DNA from: Sporocytophaga sp.
Lineage (GTDB): Bacteria; Bacteroidota; Bacteroidia; Cytophagales; Cytophagaceae
Length of the DNA stretch: 64,000 bases
Assembly (NCBI GenBank): GCA_024707265.1
Contig: JANQAB010000010.1
Span: forward strand, 744,001 to 808,000
Reading direction: 5' to 3'
The translations under genes were made by a program, and so were the position numbers. The stretch's first letter is position 1. The number at the start of each line of letters is the position of its first letter. This document shows, piece by piece, positions 49,412 to 62,696 of the stretch. The notes under the pieces are model-generated. The model was given only the letters and a program-made list of their open reading frames with translations, had not been told where the DNA came from and did no database searches.

Positions 49412-52400
49412 CCCTCCATGAGCAAAGCTTGTACCTTTGATCAATGCATGAATGTAATTCTTATCTGATTTTGCAAGATCAAAGCGTTTAATAATTAGTA
49501 TTCCCACACCTTCGCTACGCACCAGACCGTCCGCTTCATCGTCGAAACTCTTCATTCTGCCTTCTCGGCTTAGTAATTCCACCAGGTCTGGTACCCCTCC
49601 GTATTCCGAAGAGCTTTGACTGATCACATTTACAGCTCCGACAATAGCCTGTTCGCATTCACCCAACAAAATACTTTGTACTGCTTTATGAAGAGCAAGA
49701 TAAGAACTGGTGCAAGCTGCGTTAACACCTTCACAAGGACCCGTAAGATTAAACTCGTAAGAAATTTTTTCAGGAAGCATGGCGGCTTTGCTGCTGTTAT
49801 TCCCGCCCATATTGTCCATCGGCTGGAACGCAGCAATGAAAACGCCTGTTCTGCTTCCATATAATTCTTTTCGGGTAATTCCTGACTTCTTTAGTACTCT
49901 GCCAAGAACACCAAATACTAGCCTGTGCTGACGGCCAGTCAGTGACTCGTCATCCTGATTTATCTTAAATTCTTCCACATAGGCTTTGACCTTCGATTCA
50001 TTAATGCTATGCCATTTTAACCCATCTTTCTTTACCGGAGAAGAAATACTTTTATCAGAAATTACCTGGGTCCACAGCTCTTCAGGACTGTTAGCACCAG
50101 GGAATAAACCATCAACACCAATGATTGCGATATCGGAAATAAATTTATTTTTATCCTCCAATTTCCCACCTGCAATGGGAGAAACTGTTTCTTTCAACAC
50201 CTCTTTTACTGGAATGCCAGCCGCAACAGGTTTTAGAGTTTGTGCTTCTTCTACTTCCTGTGGGATATTTACCGAAAAGTTATTATCCGGTGCATCCACC
50301 AATTGTACTGAAACCCAGTCTGACTCTTTCAATATAATTTGTGCCAATTGGATCAGCGTTGGATTATCATATAAAACAGGTCCCTGAAGCGCTACGCTAT
50401 ATGTTTTATTAATCTCCCGAATAATTTCCACACCGCTGATGGAATCTAGTCCGATATCAACAAAAGTAGCATCTTCACTTATATCTGCTGAAGGAATATG
50501 GAGAACTGATTCAAAGATTGCTTTTAGCTTTTCTTTGATTTCTGTCAGACAACTTCCGTTTCTCTCCACTTTGGCAGTCTCATTAACCTGGCGGTATATT
50601 GCATTTGCTTTTGCAGATAGAACAGGTGTTTGCATACCTGATTGCTGTGTTTGAAAAAATGTCTCTTCCAATACTTCTTCCTGAAAAGAGTAATCTTCAG
50701 AAAGCTGTGATAAAGAAACGGAAACATTGGATGTTTCTTTTTTATTTACTCCTGTATCATTTGAGTTTTCTTCCAAAAAATTTATTGCCCAGCTGGATTC
50801 TTTCAGAATTATTTTAGCCAGCTGATTCAAACTCGGATTGTCATACAAAATTGGTCCCTGCAATGACAACCCAAAGGACTTGTTGATCTCTCTGAGAATT
50901 TCAACACCACTGATGGAATCCAACCCAATATCCACAAAGGTCGCATCTGCGTTCAGTTCATCTTGCGGCACGTGAAGGGCATTTTCAAATATTTCTTTCA
51001 GCTTATTAATAACTGTAGAAACATTGCCTTGCTCCTGATATGCAGGTTTGGCGGTCTGCGTTTTCACTTGCAGGTCTTCCAGTTTCACTAGACTCTGTAA
51101 ATGATTCCCTGCGGAGATTTTTATAGAATCTTCTATACCAGCTTTAACGCCTGGCGATGATAAAGCTATTTTTCCATTGGAAGCAGTCAGCTCATTTTTC
51201 TCCACCACATTTTCGTTAGAGGATTTTTGCAAAGAAGCTTTGCCAAAGTTGTCAGAGATCAATGCAGCTACCTCTTCCGTGTGGAATGTCATTGCATGCA
51301 TTTGTTCTTCCTTCTCAATATGCCCATGAAGATCTGCAAGGATATCTTCGGACATCTTCTTTTTCAACACCTCAAGTGAAACTCTTGGTTTGGTGCTTAA
51401 TTCACGGGCAATCTGGAGAGCCTCTTTCAATACATCTTTAGTAACAAGGACGGAAGCACCTCGACGTTTAATTTCTTCTCCACTTAAAAGCCTTGCAGTA
51501 AACATCATTTCTGTAGCAAGCTGCTTGCCTAATTTCTCTGCAAGAATATAGGTTGCACCCATTCCCGGAGTAAAACCGTACTTCATAAAGTTTGCGGAAT
51601 AGGTTGCCTGTTCAGCCATCACCACGATGTCTGCATATAATCCGAACAACATGCCCCCGCCAAAAGCATGACCTTGAATGGCTGAAATTACAGGCACATT
51701 AAATTCTAGCAATCCTCTGTAAAGAAAAGGAGCATCTGTAAAGCGAAGCTTACTTGAAGCAATGTCGTTCAATGCTTCTTCCGAGCCTCCCATGCAAAAA
51801 ATATTATCATAACCTGTAAGCACAACTGCTTTCAGAGATTTATTTTCTCGCAAGTCCAGGAAGGTTTTCTGCAAGCCTCTTGTGAGTTGTCGGGTAAACA
51901 TGTTCCTGGATGCTCGTGCTTCCATCTTCACCAGCGCTATTCCCCCTTCCAATAATTTTACCTGAATTTCGTCTCCCACAATATCGTTTTTACATTGCTG
52001 CATCTGTTCGCTTTCCCAAATGGAGTCCATAGTTATTTTTTCTTTTTTCGGATGTTGTTTTGTTGATTTTTCTATATGTCCGACAGCCTTAAGGTCGCTC
52101 GACGCTTTAACCACCAGACCATTCTCAAAGCTGTCATGCCAATATCTCTCTCTGGCGAAAGGATAAACAGGTAAGCTTATTTTTTTAGGTTTGACTTCAG
52201 GATATAGCAGATTAAAATCTATTGCTGCACCGCTGGCCCACAGACTAGCCAATGCCAGTCCATTGCCAGACTTAACTGCATCGGTGATTTGTCTCTTCCT
52301 CTCCTCGCCATTCTGTGCCAAAGGCGCTTTAGACTTTTTGATATTTCCATGGAAAATGCCTTCTGTCTTTCCTATGAGATATCCGTTTAATGCATCCTTC

Positions 52401-55400
52401 AACGTGTCCTTATTCTCTGCTACTATTGCCAGGCGCTCTTCCATGGATGCCCTTCCTGTCTGCAGAGTGTAAGCAATATCATGAAGGTCCGTGTCAGGAT
52501 AAGCTGCAAGATAACCAGTCAGATTTTTCACCTGCTCTTTCAGCCTGGCTTCATTCTTTGCAGATAAGGTGATGACAGCAGGTGCTGTACCTGAGTACTC
52601 AAGACGAGTCTTGGGCTGGTACTCCTCAATAATAATGTGGGCATTTGCACCTCCGAAACCAAAGCTGCTTACGCCTGCTATTCTTGGCTTACCGCCAGAT
52701 GAAGTCCACTCTCTGGTATCTTTCAGTAAATAAAAAGGAGTGTTATCCAGTTTCACATACTCGTTCGGATTTTGAAGGTGAGGATTTCCAGGCAAGGTCT
52801 TGTGCCGCAGGGCAAGCAATACTTTAATTACTCCCGCAATTCCTGCACCTGCCTCAAGATGTCCTATATTTGTCTTTACACTTCCAATGCCGCAATAGGC
52901 CGATTCCGCTTTAGTAAGATTATAGTCTTTATATAAAGTGGCAAAGGCTTGTTTCAGTCCTTCAATTTCTATCGGGTCTCCCAGGCTTGTTCCAGTGCCA
53001 TGAGCTTCAATGTAGGTAATATCCCTAGGATCGATATTGGCATTTCTGTAAGCTTTTACCAATAGATCACTTTGTGCATTAGGATTTGGAGAGGTTAATG
53101 TATTTGCCTTTCCACCATGGTTCTCGGCAGTACCGCGAATAACACCATAGATACGATCACCATCCTGCTCTGCTTTGCTTAGAGATTTCAGTATGATCAT
53201 TCCCACTCCTTCGCCGCGTACATAACCATTTGCGCGCTGATCAAAGGTCTTACATTTTCCGTCTTCGCTTAACATGCCCGCATGACTAAAGGACAAGGTG
53301 ACTTCCGGTGCCAGTATTGCATTCACACCACCCGCAATGGCCATCTCACAATTTCCGCTACGGATATTTTCTACCGCACGATGAATGGCGATCAACGAAC
53401 TTGAGCATGCAGTATCTATAGGCTCACTTGGTCCATGGATGTCTAATAGATAAGAGATTCTGTTTACAAGTACAGAATGGGCAGACCCTGTTGAATGTTG
53501 GGCATGAATCGTAAGGTCTTTTACTTTCTTCTGCAGGAAGGAATAGTCGGAATTGGATACGCCTATGAAAGCGCCCGTATTGCTGCCCTTCAATTTGTCG
53601 GTGCTGACCCCTGCGTCTTCCAGAGCATGGTACACGGCTTCAAGAGTTATACGCTGCTGAGGATCCATCATCTCCGCCTCCCTAGGGGAAATGCCAAAGA
53701 AGAAGGGATCAAACTTATCTATATCTTTTATAAATCCAGCCCATTTTGCTTTCGTCTTATTCTTTTCATGAGGCTCCCCGTAGTATTCCTTCCAATCCCA
53801 TCTTTCAGCAGGTATTTCTGTAATCAAGTGTTGATTCGCAGCAATTTTATCCCAGAAAATTTCCAGATTGGGAGATTCGGGAAAACGTCCGCTTATTCCA
53901 ATAATCGCCACATCATCAAGGACATTTTTTGAGTTGAGTCCAGGATTAGAAACCGGCTCCTTTTTATTGTCCATAAACCTTGATCTTCCAACAAGATCTG
54001 ATGGTACAGTATAGAAATTGTTCTCTTCAACTTTCACATCTTGTGAAAGAGTTGCCATTCCATGTACTTTAGTCAGGGACTCCGCATGTTCTTCTGCCAG
54101 ATGACTTGCCAGACTCTCTACCGTCGGGTAGTTGAAAAATATGGTAGGCATAAGATCCAGTCCATAGTAGCTATTGAGCTGATTTGAAAATTTAGTCATA
54201 GAGATAGAGTCAAAGCCGTAGCTTCCCAGCTCTTTGTCGGTCTCTATGTTTGCTGCAGGGATCTTAAGAAGTTGTGATGCTACCTCCGTTATTTTCTCCA
54301 AAGCCTTTTCCCGAAGCTCTGAAGTATTCATATCGGAAGAATTTTTTTCTACAGATTGTTTTTTCTGTTTATGTTCTCCTAATCCAGACTTAGAATATAG
54401 GACAATTCCCTGCGATGTCCCTTGCTTTAATAATTTCTCAAAAGCCTTTATTCCTTCTGCCGTAGGTAAGAGTAAAGTTCCCCATTTTGCTTCCAGGTAT
54501 TTTTCAGATTCCGAATCGATCTGCATACCACCTTCTTTCCATAAAGGCCAGTTGATACTGAGTGTATGTCCGTGTCGCTTGCGTTCTTTTTGTAAAGAAT
54601 TACGGTAACTGGCAAAATTATCCAGGAAAGCATTTGCGGACGCATAATCAGATTGCCCCATGTTTCCGGACACGCCAGCCATCGATGAGAAAAATACAAA
54701 GAAGTCCAGTGCCTCTCCTTTAGTCGCCTCATCCAGATTTTTAGCACCTATTATTTTGGGAGACAATACCTGTAGAGCTTCTTCTGAAAACTTCTTTAGT
54801 ATAAAACCATCGCGGGTAATACCTGCACTATGAATGATACCGTTCAGCTGCTTGTATTTGGACTTAATGGACTCTATCAGGCCGAACACTTCGTCCCTGT
54901 CAGTAATATCACACTGATAATATTCGATGTTCTCAAGAGATTTTAACCAAGCACTTTTCTCTTTATTCAATTCACTTCTTCCGGTAAGAATTATGCTGGT
55001 ATTTTTGAACCCACGAATATATTCTGCAAAAATTCTTCCCAGTCCGCCTGCACCGCCCGTAATAAGGTATACTCCGTCTTCTTTTATAACTGGAACATTG
55101 CTTGCTTCGACGTTGCCATTCAGAGCAATTATTGAAGACTGTTTTACTTCCCTTACAAGACCTTGGTAACGTACCTCTGTATCTATATTACTTTGCTCTG
55201 CACCGAGAATATTAGTAAGTATCTCCAGATCTTGAATAGATAATCCATCTACTCCCAGAATCTTACCACTTACTTTTGGATTTTCAAGTGTTGCAGTTTT
55301 TAATAATCCGGAAACAAATCCGTAATCAGCATAGTCGTCGTTCTTCAGAACTACCGTAATAGTAACTTCTTTATTTGTTCCAATTGTAGCTTTTACATCT

Positions 55401-58400
55401 TCCAGTAAAGAAATAAAGAACGTCGTTTCTGAAGTAGGTGAAACAGCAGTCACATCCACCTCAAGTGATTCTCTCAGTTTATCTGCCAGGCTGGCAGGCG
55501 CTCCTACCAATATTACCCGATGCTCCGCTGTGCCTGTTACCTTTGCTTCTACCCCTTTTGCATTCCAGGAATGTTCGTATAAATGCAATGTTGGCACTTC
55601 ACTCTTAGACTGCTTTCTACCCTCTGGAGTATGATTTCCTCCATCGAGAGGAAGCGCAGCAAAGTCATTCATCGCAAGAAGTACATCGCCAGATTCATTC
55701 AGTAGACAGATATCATAATTGGTAACTACGCTGTCTTGTCTGTTATTGGCACTTTTCCGAACATAACCCCAAAGCTGAGTAACTTGTGAAAGGTTATTGT
55801 AAAAATTCACTTCTCTTACACAATAAGGCAATGCAAGGGAATATCCGTGCCCACCAATATTCAAGCCGTAAATGGTTTGCAAGGTACTATCAAGAATACC
55901 AGGTGTATAGATAAATCCTTTTACAGGGGCAAGTATAATTTTTGACAGCGCATATTCTTCGCCAACATACAATGTTTCTATTCCCTGATAGCTTATACCG
56001 AGACTTAAACCTGCAGCCTTATAAGTCTCGTAAATTTTTTTACCAGGAACTTGCAGACGAGCATCCGATCTCAGCTTATCGATATTTACAGATGGTGGAG
56101 AAATTGTATTTGCATCACTAATGCTTCCGTTACAATGCATGACTTCATCAATTCCTGCGAAACTGCATACATCAAAATACACCTCACTGCCTTCCCGACC
56201 TAAACGAATGTTTATTTTCTCTGGCTTATCGCTTACACGAAGCGGATTGAGCCAGGCCACATTCCTTAACTGGATAGTTTTACTGCCGATACTTCGTGCA
56301 CCAGCTTCGCGCATCATTTCGAGATACGCTACACCAGGCAATACTTTTTCATCCCTTACGATGTGATCGGACAGAAATGACTCATTTCCGGAATAAGTAC
56401 TTATATATCGCTGCTCATTCAGATCAGAATCATTAATATGTACAAGAGGATGCAACTTGAGATTTGTTTCAATTACCCCTTGCTCCATCCCTGCAGGAAC
56501 CCAATGTCTTTCCCTGGCAAATGGATATGTAGGCAAACTTACCCGCTGCGCCTTATAGTCCGCATAAAGCAAGTTCCAGTCAATAAACCCTCCTTTTACC
56601 CAAAGCTGTGCCAGTGACTCTGTCTCTTTATTTTCTATGGCATACTTAATATATGCGTTACCGGCACCTCCTTTGATGAGGATATCAGATTTGTCTTTTT
56701 TGCTATTACCTGTAAAGACGTTCATTGCTTTGCCCTGAAGGAATCCGGATAGCCTCTCCAGTAATTCTTCCTTGCTTTTTGCAACACACGCCAGACGCTC
56801 TTCCATAGCATCTCTTCCTGTCTGTAAGGTGAATGCGATATCGGAAAGTGTTACTTCCGGATGTGAGAGTATGAAAGCTTTCAGATTTGCTACCTGCTCT
56901 TTTAACCTGTCGGAATTTTTCGCTGACAATACCACAATTGCCGGTTCAGACACACTATAACTTTTTAAAGACTGTCCATTGTACCCCTCAATAACCATGT
57001 GTACATTGGTACCACTGAAACCGAAACTGCTTATTGCTGCGCGTCTTGGGCCATTACCTTTTACACTCCATACTTTCAGAGATTTATTTACATAAAAAGG
57101 TGAATTATTCAGGTTGATGTGCTCATTAAGCTCATTGTAATTGACAGTAGGCGGCAACTGATTATACTTCATTGCCATAAGTACTTTTACGACACTGGAA
57201 ATACCTGCAGCAGCAAGTGCATGGCCGATGTTGCTTTTCACGCTTCCGATCCCGCAATAGCCTACCTCATCTGTATAATCTTTGAAGGCCTCTTTAAGCG
57301 CTTTTACTTCGATAGGATCTCCCAGCTTAGTACCTGTTCCATGTGCTTCCACATAAGTAATGGTCCCGGGATGAATGTTGAATTTATCGTATACTTCCTT
57401 CTGTAGCTCTGTTTGTGACTTATCACTTGGAGCCATTATGCCATTGGTAGAACCGTCCTGATTGATCCCCCAACCCTTGATTACACCATATATTTGGTCC
57501 CTATCATTGACCGCATCTTCCAATCTTTTTAATACCACCACACCTACGGCCTCAGCTGGAACAAATCCATTGGCATTATTATCAAATGTATGGCATTGTC
57601 CATCTGCACTAAGCATACTTGCCTTACTCGTCATGACATGCATGCGAGGTGTACTTAATACACATACACCGCCAGCAATAGCTACTTCGCTGTTACCCAA
57701 ATGCAGACTGTCACAGGCTTGTGCCATTGCTACAAGGGAGCTTGAGCATGCAGTATCTATAGCCACACAAGGTCCTTTCAGATTAAGAAGGTAAGAAATT
57801 CTGGCACTGAGAATTGCGTTGCTGTTTCCTGTCAGAGTATAGGAATCCAGATCTTCCAAATTTCTGGCGGTCTCTGTATTATAGTCTCCCTGTGCTACAC
57901 CGATAAATACCCCACACTTTCTATTAGATAGCTGTTTCGAATTATATCCTGCATCTTCGATTGCTTTCCAGCTTTCTTCCAGGAACAAGCGCTGCTGAGG
58001 ATCCATCAGCTCGGCTTCTTTTGGAGAAATATTAAAGAACAATGAATCAAACTTATCTACATCATCCAAAACTCCCATCCATTTGCTGTAAGACTTACCA
58101 GGCTCATTGTGATCTGAATTGTAATAATCAGATAATTTCCATCTTTCTTCCGGCACTTCTGTCACTGTATTCTTTCCGGCCTTTAGATTCTGCCAGAACG
58201 CTTCTACATTTGCCGCACCTGGCATTCTAGCTGAAATACCAACCACAGCTATATCGGTGGACATTGTATTTACATCCTTCTTTTCCTGAAAACCTACGCT
58301 TTCCTTAGGGAGTTCTATTTTCTCGTTCAGGACATCTAGCTTTACAGGAATTTCTACTTCTTCTCTGATCTGATTTGCAGAAAAGTTATTATCACTCTTT

Positions 58401-60487
58401 TGGGATTGAGTGGTTAAAGGAAGCTGGTCATAAATAAAATTGCTTAACAGATTAACCGTTGGATAATTATAAAGGTCAGTTGCCGCTATTTGCGTATCGA
58501 ATGTATCGTTAATCTTCTGAATCAATTCTACTCCAATGATAGAGTCAAGACCCAGGTCAATAAATTTCTCCTCGTCATCAATCTGTCCTTTATCAAGACT
58601 CAGTGCAAAGGCTAACAAATCGAGAATAATTCCATATACATCATCGCGATTGTATTTTTTAGTTCCTTGGCTTGCAGCAAGAATACCTGCGTTGCTTTCT
58701 ACTTTATCTTCCTGTTTAGCTCTCTCTGATTCAGAAAAATCTGTCAGCTGAATCTTCAATTCACCTGATGATTTCTTGTCATGGATATCAATGTATTTTT
58801 CCTGGGTTACATTTGCCGGAGATGCTGTTTCTGCTAATTGCCCATAAACAAACGCGCTCAATAGCGTTAACGTAGGATAGTTGTATAGATCGGTAGCTGC
58901 AATCTGCGTATTGAATCCATCGTTGATCTTCTGAATAAGCTCAACACCAATAATAGAGTCTAGTCCCAGGTCTATAAATTTTTCTTCTTCGTCAATCTGT
59001 TCGGGACTTATGCTTAAGGCATTTGCCAGAAGTTTCAGAAGCGTGCCGTATACCTGATCTTTACTATGACTCTTAGATGGTGCATACAAACGAACAGGTT
59101 TAATTTCTGCGATTTCTTCTTTCACGAAACTCTTCTCTACTGGCGTTTCATCACCAATATCCCCAAGCTTAACTCGAATCTCTGGCACCACGGTTTCTCT
59201 TACCGGAACTGCCGCCGGAGCTTTTAACGAAAAGTTGATTTTTTTATCTTCCTTTACTAATGGCATGCTCACTGTTGCAGGCACTTGTTTTTCCTGTTTT
59301 TGATGCCAATAGCTGTCTCTGGCAAAAGGATAGCCTGGAAGACTTATTTTGCCAGGTCTTTTTTCGCCGTAAAGCAAGGACCATTCAATGCTTATTCCTT
59401 TTACCCATAGTTGCGCAAGCAATTTGGGTTCTTTATCTTTCAAAGCGCTTTCGATGTAGGCTTTTCCCGCATTTCCTTCCAGTAAGAAATCTGTAGATTC
59501 TTTTTTAGCATTACCCCGGATAATTTTCCCTGAAGAATTGATATCAGAGATTCCAGTGAGGATGCTCTGAAGTAAACTGATCAGTTCCTGTGTTCCTTCG
59601 GCTATGATAGCCAACCGCTCATCCATTGGTTCTCTTCCCTCCTGTAAGGTATAGGCAATGTCATAGATAGAAAGCTTTTGGTTTGCTTCCAGGTATTTCT
59701 TCAAATTGCCGACCTGATTGTTAAGCCTGTCTGCATTCTTTGCCGATAAAACAATAATAGCTGGTTCTCTGCTTGTAAACTGTTCTGTCTTTTCGGATAG
59801 AAACTCCTGAATCACTACATGGGCATTGGTTCCGTTAAAGCTGAAGCTGTTCACAGCTGCCATTCTAGGCTGCCCGTTTTCTGTTTTCCAGTCTTTCAGC
59901 TCTGTACTAATATAGAAAGGACTGTTCTGTAATTCAATATCCTCATTCAGGTGCTGATAATTTACAGCCGGAGGAATCTGTTTGTGAACAAGAGATTGCA
60001 CCACTTTCAGGACACCAGAGACTCCAGCCGCAGTCAATGCATGGCCCATATTTGCTTTTACACTGCCAATACTACAATAGCCAGTCTTTCCTGTATAAGC
60101 ACCGAAAGATTCTTTCAATGCCTTTATCTCAATTGGATCACCAAGTTTTGTACCAGTTCCATGGGCTTCTACAAAGGTAATTTCTTGTGGATGTATGTTA
60201 AACTTTTCGTATACGTTGCGTTGTAATGAAACCTGAGAGTCTTTGCTAGGCGCCGTTATTCCGTTTGTTGCACCATCCTGATTTACTCCCCAACCCTTGA
60301 TCACTGCATAAATACGATCACCGTCTTTCTTTGCCTGATCCAGTCTTTTTAATAAAACCAATCCTACACCTTCTGCAGGTACGAATCCATTCGCGCTGTT
60401 ATCAAATGTGTGACACTGACCATCAGGACTGAGCATTCCTGCCTTGCTGGTCATAATGTGGAGTTTTGGAGTTGTCAATACACACAC
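49406..60487 (-). CDS. PKS megaenzyme segment: KS-ACP-ACP / KS-DH-KR-ACP / KS-ECH-ACP-ACP / KS (start)
   Basis: About 3,700 aa. In order by residue from the frame start: rest of a KS (to about 245), tandem ACPs (S near 532 and 670, both LGLDSIIGVELIQKIN), KS (764-1187, DTACSSS), DH (1367-1637, HIVRDEKVLPG plus LDSTLQ), KR (about 1820-2030, TGGAGGLG, SDYASANAF), ACP (2116, GFDSISM), KS (2212-2640), embedded ECH2-type domain (about 2860-3105, QGHAFGGGMLFGLYAD), tandem ACPs (3209 and 3368, GLDSISGVE), and most of a last KS (from 3470, NAACTSS). There is no AT domain; short linkers such as SLPGYPFARDSYW mark where trans-AT docks. Confidence 0.92.
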
Positions 60488-62696
60488 CTCCGGCAAGCGC
60501 CATTTCGCAATTATCCAATAACAGGCTGTCACAGGCTTGCGCAATTGCAACCAGTGAACTTGAACAAGCCGTATCTATAGAAACACAAGGCCCTTTCAGG
60601 TTTAACAGATAAGATATCCGAGCGCTGAGGATGGAGCTGTTGTTGCCCATTAGAGTCAACGCATCAATATTTTCACATGATCCTTCAGGATTGCTTTCGT
60701 AATCGCCATGGCTGACTCCAACAAACACTCCGCATCTTTTATCCGACAGCTTCTTTGGATTATATCCAGCATCCTCGATCGCTTTCCAACTTTCCTCCAG
60801 GAACAAGCGTTGCTGAGGATCCATTGTTTTCGCTTCAGTAGGAGAAATACTGAAGAATAAAGGATCGAACTTATCAATGTCTTCCAATGCGCCCATCCAC
60901 TTGCTGTAAGCCTTGCCCTTTAATCTCGGATCGGCATCGAAATAGGATGCTTGCGGCCAACGATCTTCTGGCACCTCAACAACTGTATTTTTACCGGTCT
61001 TCAAATTATCCCAGAATTCGTTTACATTTGCAGCTGCAGGCATACGTGCTGACATGCCTATTATAGCAATATCCTGAGTATTTATTTTAGCTGTTACAGT
61101 TTCTGCCACTTTAACTTCTGTCAACGGCTCTTTATTCACTACAATTGAATCAGTAAATAATTGCTTATTTTTCAACGCGCTTCCCTTCTGAGATTTCAGA
61201 CGCTGTTCTAAGGCATCAGTGAGATCTATAGCCTTGTCAATAGTATGGCTTACTACCACTTTTCCTATATGAGCCCCTGTCTCAACATAGGTCATAGCCT
61301 CATTAATGGCAGATAGAGGGTAAATACGGCTTACTACCGGATGAAGTAATCCCCTGTCGATTAGATCTACCATAGTATTCAATGCATCCTTTGTATTGAA
61401 GGAACCTGCACCTATATTACCGGATAAATGAAGCCTGCGTAGATCGATGCTCTTGATCTCCTGATTATCTGTAAGTGCAGAGAGATCCAATTTAGAACTT
61501 GTTTTTAATGCATGAACGGCAAGCTCAATATATCTTCCTCCCGAGCCCAACAAATTGATGCCTGTCTGGATCATATTACCTGAAAGCATATTCAGCACTA
61601 TGTCGAACCCTTTATTACCTGTCAGCTCACGCATCTCTTGCTCAAAGTCCGAAGAACCGTAGTTACCCACGTAATCCAGTCCTATGTTCTTTAAAAATTC
61701 AAGCTTCCTTCTCCGGCTAGATGTACCACAAGGTATTGCCCCTGCTAAATTTGCAAGCTGAATAGCCATTAGTCCACATCCACCAGCTGCTGTCTGCACC
61801 AATATGCTTTCTTTCTCTTTCACCCTTGCCTGAAGCAGCGCATAATAGGTAGTTAAGAAAATAATAGGCAAACTGCATGCTTCTTCAAAAGTGAGTACAA
61901 CAGGCTTGTGAACAAGTAATTTCACAGAAACATTGGCATAGCTGCAATGCCCCCCCATCTGTGTTCCTGTCAATGCAAGGACTTCATCCCCCACAGAGAC
62001 ATCCAGAACTCCTGGTCCTGTTTTAACCACCACACCCGAAACTTCAAAACCTGGCACAAAAGGATAGGACGGCATGGTAGGATATAATCCTTTCACGCAC
62101 ATAATGTCCGGGAAGTTTATACTGGATGCCATTACTTTAATTTGCACTTCTCCTTCCTGCGGATCGGATACCTGTACCTTCTGCAATACAGTTGAAGAAA
62201 TATCCTGAACTCCTTTTACAAGATATCCTACACGATCATCATGCCCTACCTCTATATCGGTTAAGCGAATGACTGTATCTTGCGCTACTGCAGAATCTTT
62301 CTTTTCCAATTTCGAAACAACCAGATCCTGCACCGATACTGATTTTCCAGAAAGGTGCTTCAGAATAAAATCAGCCAACCGACTGGTAGTAGGATGATCA
62401 TAGAGGTCCGTGGCGGATAAATTTGTATTGAATGCTTTGTTTATTCCTTTTACAAATTCTACCGCTGTGATCGAGTCCAATCCGTAATCAATAAATTTTT
62501 TATCGACGGTTATTTTATCCTCAACATACAGGGTTTGTTGAAGGATATCTGACAAACTATTGACTACTTCTGTCCTTTCTGGCTTATTTAAAAATTGCAT
62601 ATCGTATTGATTAGGATCTAAGGTTAATGGTATTTGAGGAAGAAGAACAGATGCTTCAGGCAGCACTGAGAGATCTTCCAATACAATCTTTTTTTT
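60480..62696 (-). CDS. PKS megaenzyme segment: ACP-ER / KS (start)
   Basis: 752 aa in the open frame. An ACP comes first (S in FIDYGLDSITAVEF, about 68), then an MDR-type enoyl reductase (about 150-490) with MASSINFPDIMCVKGLYP and the NADPH-binding VQTAAGGCGLMAIQLA, then a KS from about 541 with the intact SIDTACSSSLVAIAQA. The ER sits after its ACP rather than between DH and KR. The frame is lost in an (AC)4 repeat at 60480-60487 within the KS AGGVCVLxTP motif; adding one dinucleotide restores it. At the other end A8 (62689-62696) joins it to the upstream segment. Confidence 0.9.
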
